Positions 1 to 8,525 of a stretch of 64,000 nucleotides of DNA are shown here, in pieces. How positions within the stretch are numbered: the first letter of the stretch is position 1; each line of letters opens with the position of its first letter. The notes under the pieces are model-generated. The model did no database searches. It worked only from the letters and a program-made list of their open reading frames with translations, and was not told the DNA's origin. Source of the DNA: Streptomyces sp. NBC_00162 (lineage in GTDB: Bacteria; Actinomycetota; Actinomycetes; Streptomycetales; Streptomycetaceae); NCBI RefSeq assembly GCF_024611995.1, contig NZ_CP102509.1:7564001-7628000 (forward strand), given 5' to 3'. The position numbers were made by a program, and so were the translations under genes.

Positions 1-987
1 GTCCGCGACGGCCGCGCCGAGGTCCCGGCGACCGCACGCGCCGTGCAGTACGGCAGCGTGGAGTCCTGGGAGCTGCTGGCCCGCGCCCGCTACTACGTGA
101 CGAACGACAACGTGCCGCTGCGCTTCGAGCGCCGCGCCGGGCAGGTCGTCGTCCAGACGTGGCACGGCACGCCGATCAAGCAGATCGGCCACGACTTCGT
201 GCACGACTACTACACGAGCCCGGAGATCCTGGAGGGCCTGGAGCACGACAGTGCCCAGTGGACCCTGCTCGCGTCCCCGAGCTCGTACGCGACGCCCATC
301 CTCAAGCGCGCCCTCGGCTACGACGGCGAGGTCATCGAGGCCGGCAGCCCGCGTACGGACGCACTGGTACGGCCCGACGCGGAGCGCATTGCCGAGGTCC
401 GGCGGCGGCTCGGCCTGCCCGAGGGCAAGAAGGTCGTGCTGTACATGCCCACCTGGCGGGAGAACTGCGAGGGCTGGTCGGGCGGCTACAAGCTCGACCT
501 GCGGATCGACCTGGACCAGGCCCGCCGCGAGCTGGGCGAGGACCACGTCCTGCTGGTCCGCGGCCACCACCACGTGGGCGAGCAGGTGCGCGAGGGCGTG
601 CGCGACGGCTTCGTCGTCGACGTCTCCCGCTGGCCCGACGCCGCGGACCTGCTGCTCGTCGCCGACGTGCTGATCTCGGACTACTCCTCCGCGATCTTCG
701 ACTTCGCGCTCACGGACCGGCCGATCCTGCTCTTCACGTACGACCTGGCGCACTACAAGGGCACCCTGCGCGGCTTCAACTTCGACCTGGAGGAGAAGGC
801 CCCCGGTCCGCTGCTGGCGGACTCGGCGAGCCTGATCGAGGCCGTACGGAACGCGGACACCGTCGGGGAGCAGTACGCCCAGGCGCGTGCGGCGTTCCGC
901 GAGGAGTTCTGCGACCTGGACGACGGCCGGGCCACCGAGCGAGTCGTCGACCGCATGCTCGCGATGGGCGCCGAGCCCGCGAAGTAG
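1..987 (+). CDS. CDP-glycerol glycerophosphotransferase (TagF-like), 3' part
   Basis: The reading frame is open from the first base, so the gene starts upstream of the window; 328 codons are visible. The protein carries the C-terminal part of the CDP-glycerol poly(glycerophosphate) glycerophosphotransferase fold: WHGTPIKQIG near the visible N-terminus, YMPTWR, RGHHH, and the DVLISDYSSAIFDF segment typical of the nucleotide-binding half. Members extend wall teichoic acid or similar polyol-phosphate polymers at the inner face of the membrane. An internal GTG at 43 is not needed as a start because coding character continues through base 1. A strong hairpin follows the stop. Family is clear; the exact polymer is not. 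Confidence 0.88.
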   Translation, partial: VRDGRAEVPATARAVQYGSVESWELLARARYYVTNDNVPLRFERRAGQVVVQTWHGTPIKQIGHDFVHDYYTSPEILEGLEHDSAQWTLLASPSSYATPILKRALGYDGEVIEAGSPRTDALVRPDAERIAEVRRRLGLPEGKKVVLYMPTWRENCEGWSGGYKLDLRIDLDQARRELGEDHVLLVRGHHHVGEQVREGVRDGFVVDVSRWPDAADLLLVADVLISDYSSAIFDFALTDRPILLFTYDLAHYKGTLRGFNFDLEEKAPGPLLADSASLIEAVRNADTVGEQYAQARAAFREEFCDLDDGRATERVVDRMLAMGAEPAK

Positions 988-1015
988 GCCGAACGGGCGA
1001 ATTCGCCGCCGAACA

Positions 1016-1063
1016 CAGACCGGCCCCGGGCCACCGATGAAATTCGGGCCCGGGGCCGGTCTG
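1016..1063 (+). terminator. Rho-independent-type hairpin after the TagF-like gene
   Basis: A perfect 17-bp stem, CAGACCGGCCCCGGGCC at 1016-1032 pairing with 1047-1063, closes a 14-nt loop 29 nt after the stop codon. There is no clear U-tract, which is usual for Streptomyces terminators. Confidence 0.8.
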
Positions 1064-1124
1064 TATGTGAGGACGTACGCACGCCGCACGCGCGCAGCAT
1101 GCACGCACTCGCATGGAGGCAGCC

Positions 1125-1613
1125 ATGAGCAGCAACGGATTCACCACGTGTCTGTGGTTCGACGGCGACGCGGAGGCCGCCGCCGACTATTACCTGTCCG
1201 TCTTCAAGGACGGCAAGATCGGCCGGATCGGCCGCTACACGGATGCGGGCCCCGGGCAGCCGGGCTCGGTGATGATCGTCGAGTTCGAGGTCAACGGGCA
1301 GAAGTTCGTCGGCCTCAACGGCGGACCGGAGTTCCCCTTCACCGAGGCGATCTCCTTCCAGATCCACTGCGCCGACGAGCCCGAGGCGGACTACTACTAC
1401 GACGCGCTGACCAAGGACGGCGGCCAGGAGTCCGCGTGCGGCTGGGTCAAGGACAGGTTCGGGGTGTCCTGGCAGGTCATCCCGCCCGGCGCCATCGACC
1501 TGGTCAGCGACCCGGACCCGGAGCGGGCCGCCCGCGCCACGGCCGTCATGATGAAGATGAAGAAGCTCGACGTGGCGGAGATGCGGCGGGCGGCCGACGG
1601 GTTCTCGGGCTAG
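1125..1613 (+). CDS. VOC (PhnB-like) family protein
   Basis: A 162-residue VOC superfamily protein of the PhnB / 3-demethylubiquinone methyltransferase-like group, with the typical opening in which a short strand (TTCLWFDGDAEAAADYY) leads to the helix, and later PFTEAISFQI and WQVIPP. The substrate cannot be predicted; many members act as small metal-dependent binding or dioxygenase folds. The start at 1125 is preferred over the ATG at 1113 because GGAGG at 1115-1119 lies 5 nt before it. The stop codon lies in the first copy of a 23-bp tandem duplication shared with the end of the convergent sirtuin gene. Confidence 0.85.
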   Translation: MSSNGFTTCLWFDGDAEAAADYYLSVFKDGKIGRIGRYTDAGPGQPGSVMIVEFEVNGQKFVGLNGGPEFPFTEAISFQIHCADEPEADYYYDALTKDGGQESACGWVKDRFGVSWQVIPPGAIDLVSDPDPERAARATAVMMKMKKLDVAEMRRAADGFSG

Positions 1614-1642
1614 AGCGTCACGGGTTCTCGGGCTGGAGCGTC
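1597..1642. repeat. 23-bp tandem duplication at a convergent gene junction
   Basis: Two adjacent 23-bp copies, 1597-1619 and 1620-1642, differ by one base (A or G at the position of the first copy's TAG). The first copy holds the stop codon of the VOC gene; the second encodes the last residues of the sirtuin on the other strand. The sirtuin stop codon sits at the join. Confidence 0.85.
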
Positions 1643-2373
1643 ACCCGGTCGGCGGCGATCCGGGCCAGGAGGGCCGGCAGGGCGGTTCCGATCGGTTCGC
1701 GGACGATCTCGTCGGCGAGGGAGTCGTACGGGGTCTCCTCGGCGTTCACGATGATCAGCCGGGCCCCGGCCTCCGCGGCCATCCCGGCCAGCGAGGCAGC
1801 GGGCTGCACCTGGAGGGTCGACCCGGCGGCGATGAAGACCTGGCAGCCCTTGGCCACGGCCATCGCCTGACCCAGTACCTCCGGGTCGAGCCGCTGGCCG
1901 AACATCACGGTCGCCGCCTTGAGGATCCCGCCGCACGCCAGGCAGGCGGGATCCGGCTCCCCGGCGGCGACCCGGGCGAGCGCCTCGTCCATGCCCGACC
2001 GGGCGCGGCAGACCGTGCACACCACCGACCGGGCCGTGCCGTGCAGTTCGAACACCTTGCGGGCGGGCATCCCGGCGAGCTGGTGCAGCCCGTCCACGTT
2101 CTGCGTGATGACCCGTACCGGGGTCCCGCCGCGCTCCAGCTCCGCCACGGCCAGGTGCGCGGCATTGGGCCGCGGCCGGAGCGCGCCGAGCTCGGCACGC
2201 ATCAGCCAGGACCGGCGCCGGATCTCCGGATCGGCCATGTAGTACTCGTACGTCACGAGCTTCTCGGCGTCCGGATCACGCCGCCACAGCCCCTGCGGCC
2301 CCCGGTAGTCCGGAATCCCGGAATCGGTGGACATCCCGGCCCCACTGAACACTGCGACAAGCGGCTTCCCCAT
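1618..2373 (-). CDS. cobB: SIR2-family NAD-dependent protein deacetylase
   Basis: A 251-residue sirtuin. GAGMSTDSGIPDYRG at residues 11-25 is the NAD-binding motif, TQNVDGLH holds the catalytic-site Asn and Asp, HGTARS carries the catalytic His, and two cysteine pairs (CTVC and CLAC) form the zinc site. Sirtuins remove acyl groups from lysines with NAD as co-substrate; in actinomycetes targets include acetyl-CoA synthetase. The length matches bacterial CobB types. It converges on the VOC gene with a 4-bp gap inside the tandem duplication. The specific substrate is inference. Confidence 0.93.
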   Translation of the reverse strand: MGKPLVAVFSGAGMSTDSGIPDYRGPQGLWRRDPDAEKLVTYEYYMADPEIRRRSWLMRAELGALRPRPNAAHLAVAELERGGTPVRVITQNVDGLHQLAGMPARKVFELHGTARSVVCTVCRARSGMDEALARVAAGEPDPACLACGGILKAATVMFGQRLDPEVLGQAMAVAKGCQVFIAAGSTLQVQPAASLAGMAAEAGARLIIVNAEETPYDSLADEIVREPIGTALPALLARIAADRVTLQPENP

Positions 2374-2611
2374 GATCCGACCCTACGTACGTGGCCCGGG
2401 TGCCCGCGACCCGATTACCGCGCCACCCTTTCGGCTGCCCAGGCGTGTCCCCGTGCACCCGTCTGGGCCTTCCCCGGAACACGTCACCGGGGGCGGGAAC
2501 CGGTGTGCCCGGGGCCGGAGGGTCGTTTCTGCGGTGAATCAGGGCCTCCACTGGGGTGAGATCCGGGCCGCGTTCCGGCCCTTGCCCCCGACAGGCGGGT
2601 ACAAACCCGAC

Positions 2612-3049
2612 ATGAAGCTCAAGCCGTACAGCCTTGGCGCCCTGCTGCTGACCCTGCTGGCGTCGGCGACCCTCTCGTCCGTTCCCGTTCCCGCTCTTGC
2701 CGCGCCGGTGGCCACCCCGGTCCCGGTGCACCACACCGCCGACGTGATCGGCCGCTTCCTCGTCGGTTTCTACGGCGACCACGGCCCGTCCCTCCACGAC
2801 CGCGAGACCCGGGTCTCGCAGCTGCTCAAGGACAAGCAGAAGGAGAGCCTGGGCGCCGACGTCCTGCTCTGCGCCCAGAACGAGCCGCAGAGCATCGCGG
2901 TCGGCCCGGTGACCGTCGCCCAGTCGGCCGGGGTCGGCTGGGCCACCGTCACCACCCATTGGGAGGAGGGACTCACCGACACCTTCACCGCCTACGTACG
3001 CCTCGACTCCGAGCCCATCCGGGTGGACGACGTGATCTGCGCGGGCTGA
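2612..3049 (+). CDS. Small secreted protein, unknown function
   Basis: A 145-residue protein with a clear Sec signal peptide: KLK near the N-terminus, a hydrophobic stretch and an AlaXAla-type site near residue 30 (ALAAP). The mature part of about 115 residues has a pattern like small NTF2/DUF3828-type secreted proteins (a helix VIGRFLVGFYGDHG followed by strands ending DDVICAG), but I cannot assign a family firmly. Two cysteines in the mature chain could form a disulfide. Upstream in-frame codons to 2327 lack a signal peptide and overlap the sirtuin promoter region, so ATG 2612 is chosen. Confidence 0.7.
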   Translation: MKLKPYSLGALLLTLLASATLSSVPVPALAAPVATPVPVHHTADVIGRFLVGFYGDHGPSLHDRETRVSQLLKDKQKESLGADVLLCAQNEPQSIAVGPVTVAQSAGVGWATVTTHWEEGLTDTFTAYVRLDSEPIRVDDVICAG

Positions 3050-3158
3050 CATCCGTACACAGGGCTGAAGAATGGCCATGAACTCACCTGCCGCTACGAG
3101 TGGTTCGCGGTGCTCCGCCCTCGAACCGGTCCGCTCGGGCATCTGCTACAACATCGGC

Positions 3159-4007
3159 ATGACGGGATTCGAGATCACCGGCGCGAGCGCCGCAGACATG
3201 GAGATGATCCGCGGCTGGGCCGACGAGGAGGGCTGGAATCCGGGGAACTCGGACCGGTTCGCCTTCGCGGTCGCCGACCCGGAGGGCTTCCTCGTCGGCC
3301 GGCTCGACGGCGAACCGGTGGCCTGCGTCTCCGCGGTCCGTTACGGCGCCGGCTTCGGTTTCATCGGCTTCTACATCGCCCGTCCCGCCTTCCGCGGGCA
3401 GGGCTACGGCATCCGGCTCTGGGACGCGGCGATGGAGCGGCTCGACGGGCGGCTCATCGGCCTGGACGGGGTCGTCGAGCAGCAGGACAACTACCGCAAG
3501 TCCGGCTTCCGTCACGCCTGGAACAACGTCCGCCACGAAGGCGTACCGCAGGGGGAGGCTGCGGGTGCCGACGGCGTCGAGGTGGTGGACGCGGCCTCGC
3601 TGCCCTTCGGGCAACTCGCCGCCTACGACCGGCGGTTCTTCCCCGAGGCGCGCGACGCCTTCCTCTCCGCCTGGACCGCACTGCCCGGCCGGACCGCCCT
3701 GGCCGCCGTCCGCGCCGGCCGGATCGAGGGAATCGGCGTCGTCCGCCCGTCCAGCGGGGCCTCCCGGATCGGCCCGCTCTACGCGGCCACCCCCGGCGTG
3801 GCGGCCACCCTGCTGCGCGGGCTCGCGGAGCAAGCGCCCGGCGGGCTGGTGTCCGTGGACGTACCGGACGCGAACCCGGAGGCCGCCACCCTGTTCGCGG
3901 GCCTCGGGCTGGTCCCGGTCTTCGAGACCGCCAGGATGTACACGGGCCCGGCCCCCGCACTCGAACTGGCCGGCATCTACGGGGTCACGAGCCTCGAACT
4001 GGGCTGA
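3159..4007 (+). CDS. GNAT family N-acetyltransferase, two-domain
   Basis: 282 residues with an N-terminal GNAT domain; RPAFRGQGYGIRLWDAAM is the acetyl-CoA pyrophosphate-binding motif A. A second C-terminal domain of about 120 residues resembles the Acetyltransf_18 half seen in YitH-like proteins. The likely role is transfer of an acetyl group to a small molecule or protein amine; the substrate is unknown. ATG 3159 is preferred because the protein from there begins in the first GNAT strand, while the in-frame ATG at 3072 would add an uncharacteristic 29-residue tail. Confidence 0.86.
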   Translation: MTGFEITGASAADMEMIRGWADEEGWNPGNSDRFAFAVADPEGFLVGRLDGEPVACVSAVRYGAGFGFIGFYIARPAFRGQGYGIRLWDAAMERLDGRLIGLDGVVEQQDNYRKSGFRHAWNNVRHEGVPQGEAAGADGVEVVDAASLPFGQLAAYDRRFFPEARDAFLSAWTALPGRTALAAVRAGRIEGIGVVRPSSGASRIGPLYAATPGVAATLLRGLAEQAPGGLVSVDVPDANPEAATLFAGLGLVPVFETARMYTGPAPALELAGIYGVTSLELG

Positions 4008-4013
4008 CACACG

Positions 4014-5360
4014 TCATGCCGAGAGTCTGAGGACCGCGTCGAGCAGGCATTTGCCGCCGAACATCAGGTCGGTGATCCGGGCGTGTTCGTCCGGTGCGTG
4101 GATGAGGCGCATGATGTCCGCGTCACTCGCCGAGGGGAAGAATCCGACCACCTTCGTGTCGGGGAAGGCGCGGGCGTCCGTGGCGGCCGGATTGATGTAC
4201 GGGAGGACCCGCGCACCCGGTTCGTGGGCGGCGAGGGTATCGCCCAGAACCCGCAGGAGTTCCGGGTCGTCGTGCACGCCGGTGCTCACTCTGCCGTGCA
4301 GCAGCGACACCTCGACACGGTCTCCAACTGCCTTCTGCACCCGCTCCGCCCACCCATCGGGCAGCTCACCCGGCAGCAGGCGGCCGTCCAGCACCACACT
4401 CGCTTCGACAGGCACCACGTTCTGCCGGTGTCCCGCGGACAGAACGGTGGGAGTGGCGGTGTTGTGCATCCCGGCGACGACGAACTCCCGCAGCACGGGG
4501 TCGATGGGCAGGCTGTGCGCACGGGCCCAGGTCGGCTCCTGCGTCAGCCGCTCGATCGCCTCCGCGCCCGCACCCGGGTGCAGCTCGGCCAAGGTGCTGA
4601 GCATGCGCCGCGCGGTCGGACTCAGCACCGACTCCGGGGCGAACGCGCGCAACCGGAGCAGGGCCTCGGCCAGCGTGAACACCGCCGACTCCGAGCGCGG
4701 GACGGAGGCATGGCCGCCCGGCCCGCGAGCGGTGACCCGCATCCTGGCGCTGCCCTTCTCGGCCACCTGGACGGTGTAGACGGGGCCGCCGGGAGTCATG
4801 AAGCGCTGGCCGCCGCCTTCGTTGAACGCGAATTCGGCCTCGACGAGGCTGCGGTGGTTCTCCCACAGCCAGTACGCCCCCAGCCGGCTGCCGGCCTCCT
4901 CGTCGGCGGTGACCACCAGCAGCACATCCCGGCGCAGCGGGATCCGGTGCGCAGCGAGGAGTTGCATGACCAGCAGGCTCGCGGCGACCTGGCCCTTCAT
5001 GTCGAGCGCCCCGCGGCCCCACACGCGGCCATCCGCCACCTCGCCCGAGAACGGGGGACGACTCCATCCGCCGGGTTGGGCGCCGACCACGTCGGCGTGG
5101 CCCAGCAGCATGAGCGGCGGCTCCTGTCCGGTCCCGGGAAGCCGGGCAATGAGGTTGGCCCGTCCGGGCTCGGACTCCAGAACCTTGTGGGCGATACCGG
5201 AGCGGGACAGCTCGCGTGAGAGATGGCGTGCGACGGTGATCTCATTGCCGGGCGGGTTCGAGGTGTCCAGACGGATCAGCGCCGAAAGATGGCCGACGAG
5301 GTGTCGTTCCTGGTCGGCCCAGGAGAAGGGCAGCGGCATCGGATGGAGTGAAGTGGGCAT
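4014..5360 (-). CDS. M20/M25/M40 family zinc metallopeptidase
   Basis: 448 residues of the M20 amidohydrolase family. LLGHADVVGA supplies the first metal His and catalytic Asp, GRGALDMKG the bridging Asp, and VVTADEEAGSRLG the catalytic Glu pair; the central dimerisation domain starts near AEKGSARMRVTARGPGGH. Such enzymes hydrolyse dipeptides or N-acyl amino acids in the cytoplasm. Start at 5360 is chosen because GGAG lies 5 nt before it; an upstream ATG at 5447 would place a palindrome (5418-5431) inside the coding region. Divergent from a VOC gene. Confidence 0.88.
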   Translation of the reverse strand: MPTSLHPMPLPFSWADQERHLVGHLSALIRLDTSNPPGNEITVARHLSRELSRSGIAHKVLESEPGRANLIARLPGTGQEPPLMLLGHADVVGAQPGGWSRPPFSGEVADGRVWGRGALDMKGQVAASLLVMQLLAAHRIPLRRDVLLVVTADEEAGSRLGAYWLWENHRSLVEAEFAFNEGGGQRFMTPGGPVYTVQVAEKGSARMRVTARGPGGHASVPRSESAVFTLAEALLRLRAFAPESVLSPTARRMLSTLAELHPGAGAEAIERLTQEPTWARAHSLPIDPVLREFVVAGMHNTATPTVLSAGHRQNVVPVEASVVLDGRLLPGELPDGWAERVQKAVGDRVEVSLLHGRVSTGVHDDPELLRVLGDTLAAHEPGARVLPYINPAATDARAFPDTKVVGFFPSASDADIMRLIHAPDEHARITDLMFGGKCLLDAVLRLSA

Positions 5361-5417
5361 CCAGGCTCCGGAGTTGGTGCGGCGCAGGGCTGCGAAGCAG
5401 AGCAGGGCGTTAATGTT

Positions 5418-5431
5418 GTTACTCGTGTAAC
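5418..5431. promoter_or_regulatory. Palindrome between divergent M20 peptidase and VOC genes
   Basis: GTTACTCGTGTAAC has 5-bp arms GTTAC/GTAAC around a 4-nt centre. It lies in an AT-richer patch 58 bp before the peptidase start and 78 bp before the VOC start, a position suited to an operator serving both promoters. No regulator gene is adjacent. Confidence 0.4.
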
Positions 5432-5508
5432 CCATTCTGTGTAGCATCGTCCTGCGTTCTGGACCAGCCCGTTTGCTCAGGCCTGCCGTCCTCTCGGAGG
5501 TTTCACTG

Positions 5509-5922
5509 ATGGCTCCTGCTCCCGATCCGAAGCTGTTCTCCGCGCTTGGCCGAACGGTGGTGCTCGTCGCGGATGCCGAAGCCGCCCTGGGTTTCTACCG
5601 AGACGTCCTGGGCTTTTCGGTCCTGCACGATCAGACGGCTGATGGTTACCGCTACCTGCACATCGGTCTGCCCGGCCAGGAGCAGGTGGGCCTCTGGCTG
5701 ATGCCTGCGACCACGACGCGGGAGCGTGAGCTGATCGGCCGTCAGTGCGGTGGCCAGCCCTTGCTCGTCTTGTACACGGGCGATGTGCAGCAGACCGGCA
5801 GAGACCTGCGCGGTCGCGGCGTGCGGGTGTGGGGCGAGCGGGAGGACGGTGAAAGCCGTTCCCTGCACTTCGCAGACCTGTACGGGAACGTCATCGTCGC
5901 GGCGCAGCCGCCCGTCCTGTGA
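5509..5922 (+). CDS. VOC (glyoxalase/bleomycin-resistance) family protein
   Basis: A 137-residue single VOC module pair: VADAEAALGFYRDVLGF is the signature opening and LHFADLYGNVIV the closing strand with the metal-ligand region. Function could be glyoxalase-like, dioxygenase or antibiotic binding; nothing here decides. ATG 5509 is set by GGAGG at 5496-5500, 8 nt upstream; the in-frame codon at 5473 lacks one. The stop overlaps the start of the following methyltransferase (TGATG), so the two are probably translated together. Confidence 0.85.
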   Translation: MAPAPDPKLFSALGRTVVLVADAEAALGFYRDVLGFSVLHDQTADGYRYLHIGLPGQEQVGLWLMPATTTRERELIGRQCGGQPLLVLYTGDVQQTGRDLRGRGVRVWGEREDGESRSLHFADLYGNVIVAAQPPVL

Positions 5923-6749
5923 TGTGGCGTGCGCCCATGACGACCGCCGACGACTACGAGACGTACGTCGCGGAAGCCCAGCAGGCCACGATGAAAGGCT
6001 GGGACTTCAGTTGGCTGAACGGTCGTGCGGACGGCGGGGGACCCTCCTGGGACTACGAGCAGCGTGCCCGCGTCCTGCTCTCGCGTGCGCGAAGCCTCCT
6101 GGACATCGACACCGGCGGCGGTGAATTCCTCGCCGCACTCACCCTGCTGCCACCGCGAAGCGTGGCCACCGAGTACTGGGTGCCCAACCTTCGCCTGGCC
6201 CGGCAACGCCTTTCCCCGCTGGGCGTAGAGGTCCACCAGGCATCGGGCTCGAACCTGCCCCCCGGCCCCTTCGACCTGGTCCTCAACCGTCACGGGGTGC
6301 TCGATGCGGCAGGCATCCGCACGGCACTCGCGCCGGGCGGCCGGCTCCTCACCCAGCAGGTGGGCAGCCGCAACCAGCTGGAACTGAACGAACCCCTCGG
6401 CATCCCCGCACCGGCCGACCCGGACAGCTGGACGCTGGATGTCGCCGTACGGGCACTGGAAGGCGCGGGCCTTCGCGTGGCAACGGCGCGAGAGGAGATG
6501 AGCCCCTACACCTTCCACGACATCGGAGCGGTGATCTTCCAACTTCGGGCCATCCCCTGGCAGTTCCCCGGTTTCGAGCCCTCCGAGCACGAATCCGCGC
6601 TGCGCCGACTCGATCGGCGCATCAGAATCGCAGGCGGATTCACAGTGCGCGACCACCGGTTCCTGATCGAAGCGCAAGCAGGAAGGTGGTCGGCGGTTGA
6701 GCCCGGCCGGGCGGCTGTCGACGTGCCGCCCGGCCGGTGCCCGCACTGA
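5922..6749 (+). CDS. Class I SAM-dependent methyltransferase
   Basis: 275 residues with a Rossmann-type methyltransferase core: LLDIDTGGGEFLAAL is motif I, followed by a strand containing STEYWVPNLRLARQRL-like motif II, and FDLVLNRHG as the motif IV strand. The substrate is unknown. The start overlaps the upstream VOC stop codon in TGATG, giving translational coupling; a second ATG at 5937 is also possible. Together with the VOC protein and the divergent peptidase it forms a small uncharacterised cluster. Confidence 0.8.
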   Translation: MWRAPMTTADDYETYVAEAQQATMKGWDFSWLNGRADGGGPSWDYEQRARVLLSRARSLLDIDTGGGEFLAALTLLPPRSVATEYWVPNLRLARQRLSPLGVEVHQASGSNLPPGPFDLVLNRHGVLDAAGIRTALAPGGRLLTQQVGSRNQLELNEPLGIPAPADPDSWTLDVAVRALEGAGLRVATAREEMSPYTFHDIGAVIFQLRAIPWQFPGFEPSEHESALRRLDRRIRIAGGFTVRDHRFLIEAQAGRWSAVEPGRAAVDVPPGRCPH

Positions 6750-6756
6750 GAGGCTG

Positions 6757-7200
6757 TCAGAAGCCGAACAGCGCGCCGGTGGTGTTGCGCATGCCGCACG
6801 GGTTGCCGAAGGTGTACTCGTAGTTCAGCCGGCGGCCCTGCCACACGCCGTCGGCCGTCACCGTCATGGGGTTCCACTCCTTGGTACACGCGGTACCGGG
6901 CTCGGGCGCCGCGAGGGCGTCCAGCCGGGGCGCGTTCGACCGTAATTCGGCACAGGCGGCGGCCGGGTTCGGGTGCGTCCCGCCCGGTGTCGGCGCACAC
7001 ACCAGCGTCACCGCGCGCAGCACGGTGCCGGTCGCGGTGTCGTCCCCGGCGGTCACCCCGAGTACGAGCGCGGACGGGGCGTACAGGCTTTCCGTGCCGG
7101 AAGGGGCGGCTCCGGCCGACCCGGGCCAGGCCAGCGCGGTGAGCGCGGTGAGCGCCATGGCGGCGGAACCGAGCCCGAGACCCCTGGTGATGGACCGCAT
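6757..7200 (-). CDS. ssi: Subtilisin inhibitor-like (SSI family) secreted protein, Lys at P1
   Basis: 147 residues: a signal peptide of about 30, then the SSI fold. Family marks are LYAPSALVLGV, AVTLVCAP, THPNPAAACAEL, DGVWQGRRLNYEYTFGNPC and the C-terminal GALFGF. Four conserved cysteines (68, 83, 105, 135) make two disulfides. The reactive loop reads CTK-EW, so P1 is Lys107 where classical SSI has Met; Lys P1 members inhibit trypsin-like as well as subtilisin-like proteases. GGGAG lies 8 nt before ATG 7200, excluding the longer frame. Typical Streptomyces product secreted in quantity. Confidence 0.95.
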   Translation of the reverse strand: MRSITRGLGLGSAAMALTALTALAWPGSAGAAPSGTESLYAPSALVLGVTAGDDTATGTVLRAVTLVCAPTPGGTHPNPAAACAELRSNAPRLDALAAPEPGTACTKEWNPMTVTADGVWQGRRLNYEYTFGNPCGMRNTTGALFGF

Positions 7201-7597
7201 TTCGAACACTCCCTTGGGTTGTTGTTTCGGATAGCGGACAGAGTCTTGCCCACGCGGGCCGTGAACGCCCGTTCGCACCCCCATTTTTCGTCACCGATCG
7301 TGTACGGATGATTGCAGACCGGAGCGGTGTGGCAAGGGCTGACCTGTGGGGGAGCGGCTCGCCGAATCGGCTGAACACCGACCGGAGACACGCGCGAAAC
7401 CCTTGCGAAATCCGTCTGCGAGGAGGTTTGGGACCCCTGCCCGGGGTCCTGCCGCACGTCCGCAGCGGCATCGTGATCCCCTGGGAGGCCCTCGGTACGA
7501 GGGCGCGCGGGCGCACGCGTGCGCGGCCCTGGCGGTGCTCTGCGCCACCGTCCCGGCCGCGGTGTCCCTGTGCTGCCTTGCCGGGCCCGACTTCCGC
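7201..7597. other. Intergenic region upstream of the inhibitor gene
   Basis: 397 bases without a supportable gene. The half nearest 7200 must hold the inhibitor promoter; around 7280-7330 there is an AT-richer patch (CATTTTTCGTCACC). Short open frames here have no plausible ribosome site or family. The part next to 7598 is the 3' flank of the cNMP-binding gene. Confidence 0.6.
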
Positions 7598-8053
7598 CTA
7601 GGCCGAGGCGCGCGGGGCGTACAGGTCGAGGAGCCGGGTGCGGGTCTGGTGCAGCCGCAGGGCCAGGACCCGCCCGACCCAGTGACCGATCGCGGACCCG
7701 AAGGCGGGATCGGCGTCCATGAGCATCCGTACCCTCCCGCCGTCGAACTCGTACGCGCGCACCGGCGTCATCGCCTCGGCGCTCAGCTGCCACACGTACG
7801 GCGGGAACAGCCAGGACCAGCCCACCAGCTCACCGGGACCGAGGTTCTCCACGGGCGCCGGCCGCCGCCCGTGCACGGGGATCTGCAGGGTCACCGTGCC
7901 GGAGCGGACGATCCAGAAGGAGTCCGCCCGGGTGCCTTCCTCGAAGATCGCCGCATTCTCGGAAAAATTGACCTCGCGGGCCTGGGACATCAGCCGGCCA
8001 CGATGCTCGGTGGACAGCACGGCAGCCATCCGGACGGGGGAAGGTGTGCTCAC
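7598..8053 (-). CDS. Cyclic nucleotide-binding domain protein without HTH
   Basis: 151 residues consisting almost only of a cNMP-binding (CAP_ED) beta roll: the FSENAAIFEEGTRADSFWIV strand pair, the glycines of NLGPGELVGW, and AYEFDGGRVRML. It ends about 40 residues after the roll, so there is no Crp-type helix-turn-helix. It may sense a nucleotide or act as a protein-interaction module; the canonical phosphate-binding Arg of cAMP receptors is not evident. GTG 8053 is preceded by GGAGG at 5 nt. Confidence 0.8.
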   Translation of the reverse strand: MSTPSPVRMAAVLSTEHRGRLMSQAREVNFSENAAIFEEGTRADSFWIVRSGTVTLQIPVHGRRPAPVENLGPGELVGWSWLFPPYVWQLSAEAMTPVRAYEFDGGRVRMLMDADPAFGSAIGHWVGRVLALRLHQTRTRLLDLYAPRASA

Positions 8054-8222
8054 GACGGCCTCCGATCACGACCCCCCACGGCGCACTGATACACCCAGTG
8101 TCGCCGACGCACGCCCGATCCAGACCGGATCGGGCGGCGCTTCTTCCGGGCAGCGCGGATCGGCCCGTATGCCGTCCGTCCCGGCGCGGCCGCGGATTCG
8201 GTATGCGCCGTGCCCGCCCCCG

Positions 8223-8525
8223 CTACTCCTCGGCGTTCGCCTCCAGACAGGCCAGCTCCATGGCGTCCAGCACCGCCTCGTGGCTGCGCCCGCTCAGCTC
8301 GGCGACGTTCTCGATCTGCGCCGTCGCCCAGGCCGCCAGCGTCATCGCGAGCACCCGCAGCCCGTCGGTGCCGTAGTCCGCCAGAACCGCGTCGGTGACG
8401 ATCATGGCGTCCTCGGGCACCTGCTCCGGCGGCTCCAGGCCCGCGAGGCCGCGCAGCATGGCGAGAGTGCGGCGCGAGATCTCCGGAGTCAGCCTCGCCA
8501 GCCGCATGTCCTCTTCTTCGTCCAT
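8223..8525 (-). CDS. Conserved small hypothetical protein
   Basis: A 100-residue, mostly helical acidic protein opening MDEEEDMRLARLTPEISRR and rich in Ala, Leu and Glu. No family is recognised. The start at 8525 is placed by GGAGG 10 nt upstream and by the change to low-complexity Pro/Arg codons above it. Soluble, no signal peptide or membrane segment. Codon use fits a genuine gene. Confidence 0.6.
   Translation of the reverse strand: MDEEEDMRLARLTPEISRRTLAMLRGLAGLEPPEQVPEDAMIVTDAVLADYGTDGLRVLAMTLAAWATAQIENVAELSGRSHEAVLDAMELACLEANAEE

Noticed and set aside
4014..5447. M20 peptidase start at ATG 5447
   Set aside because: The site AGGA lies only 2 nt before it, the added residues do not match the family, and a palindrome would fall within the coding sequence.
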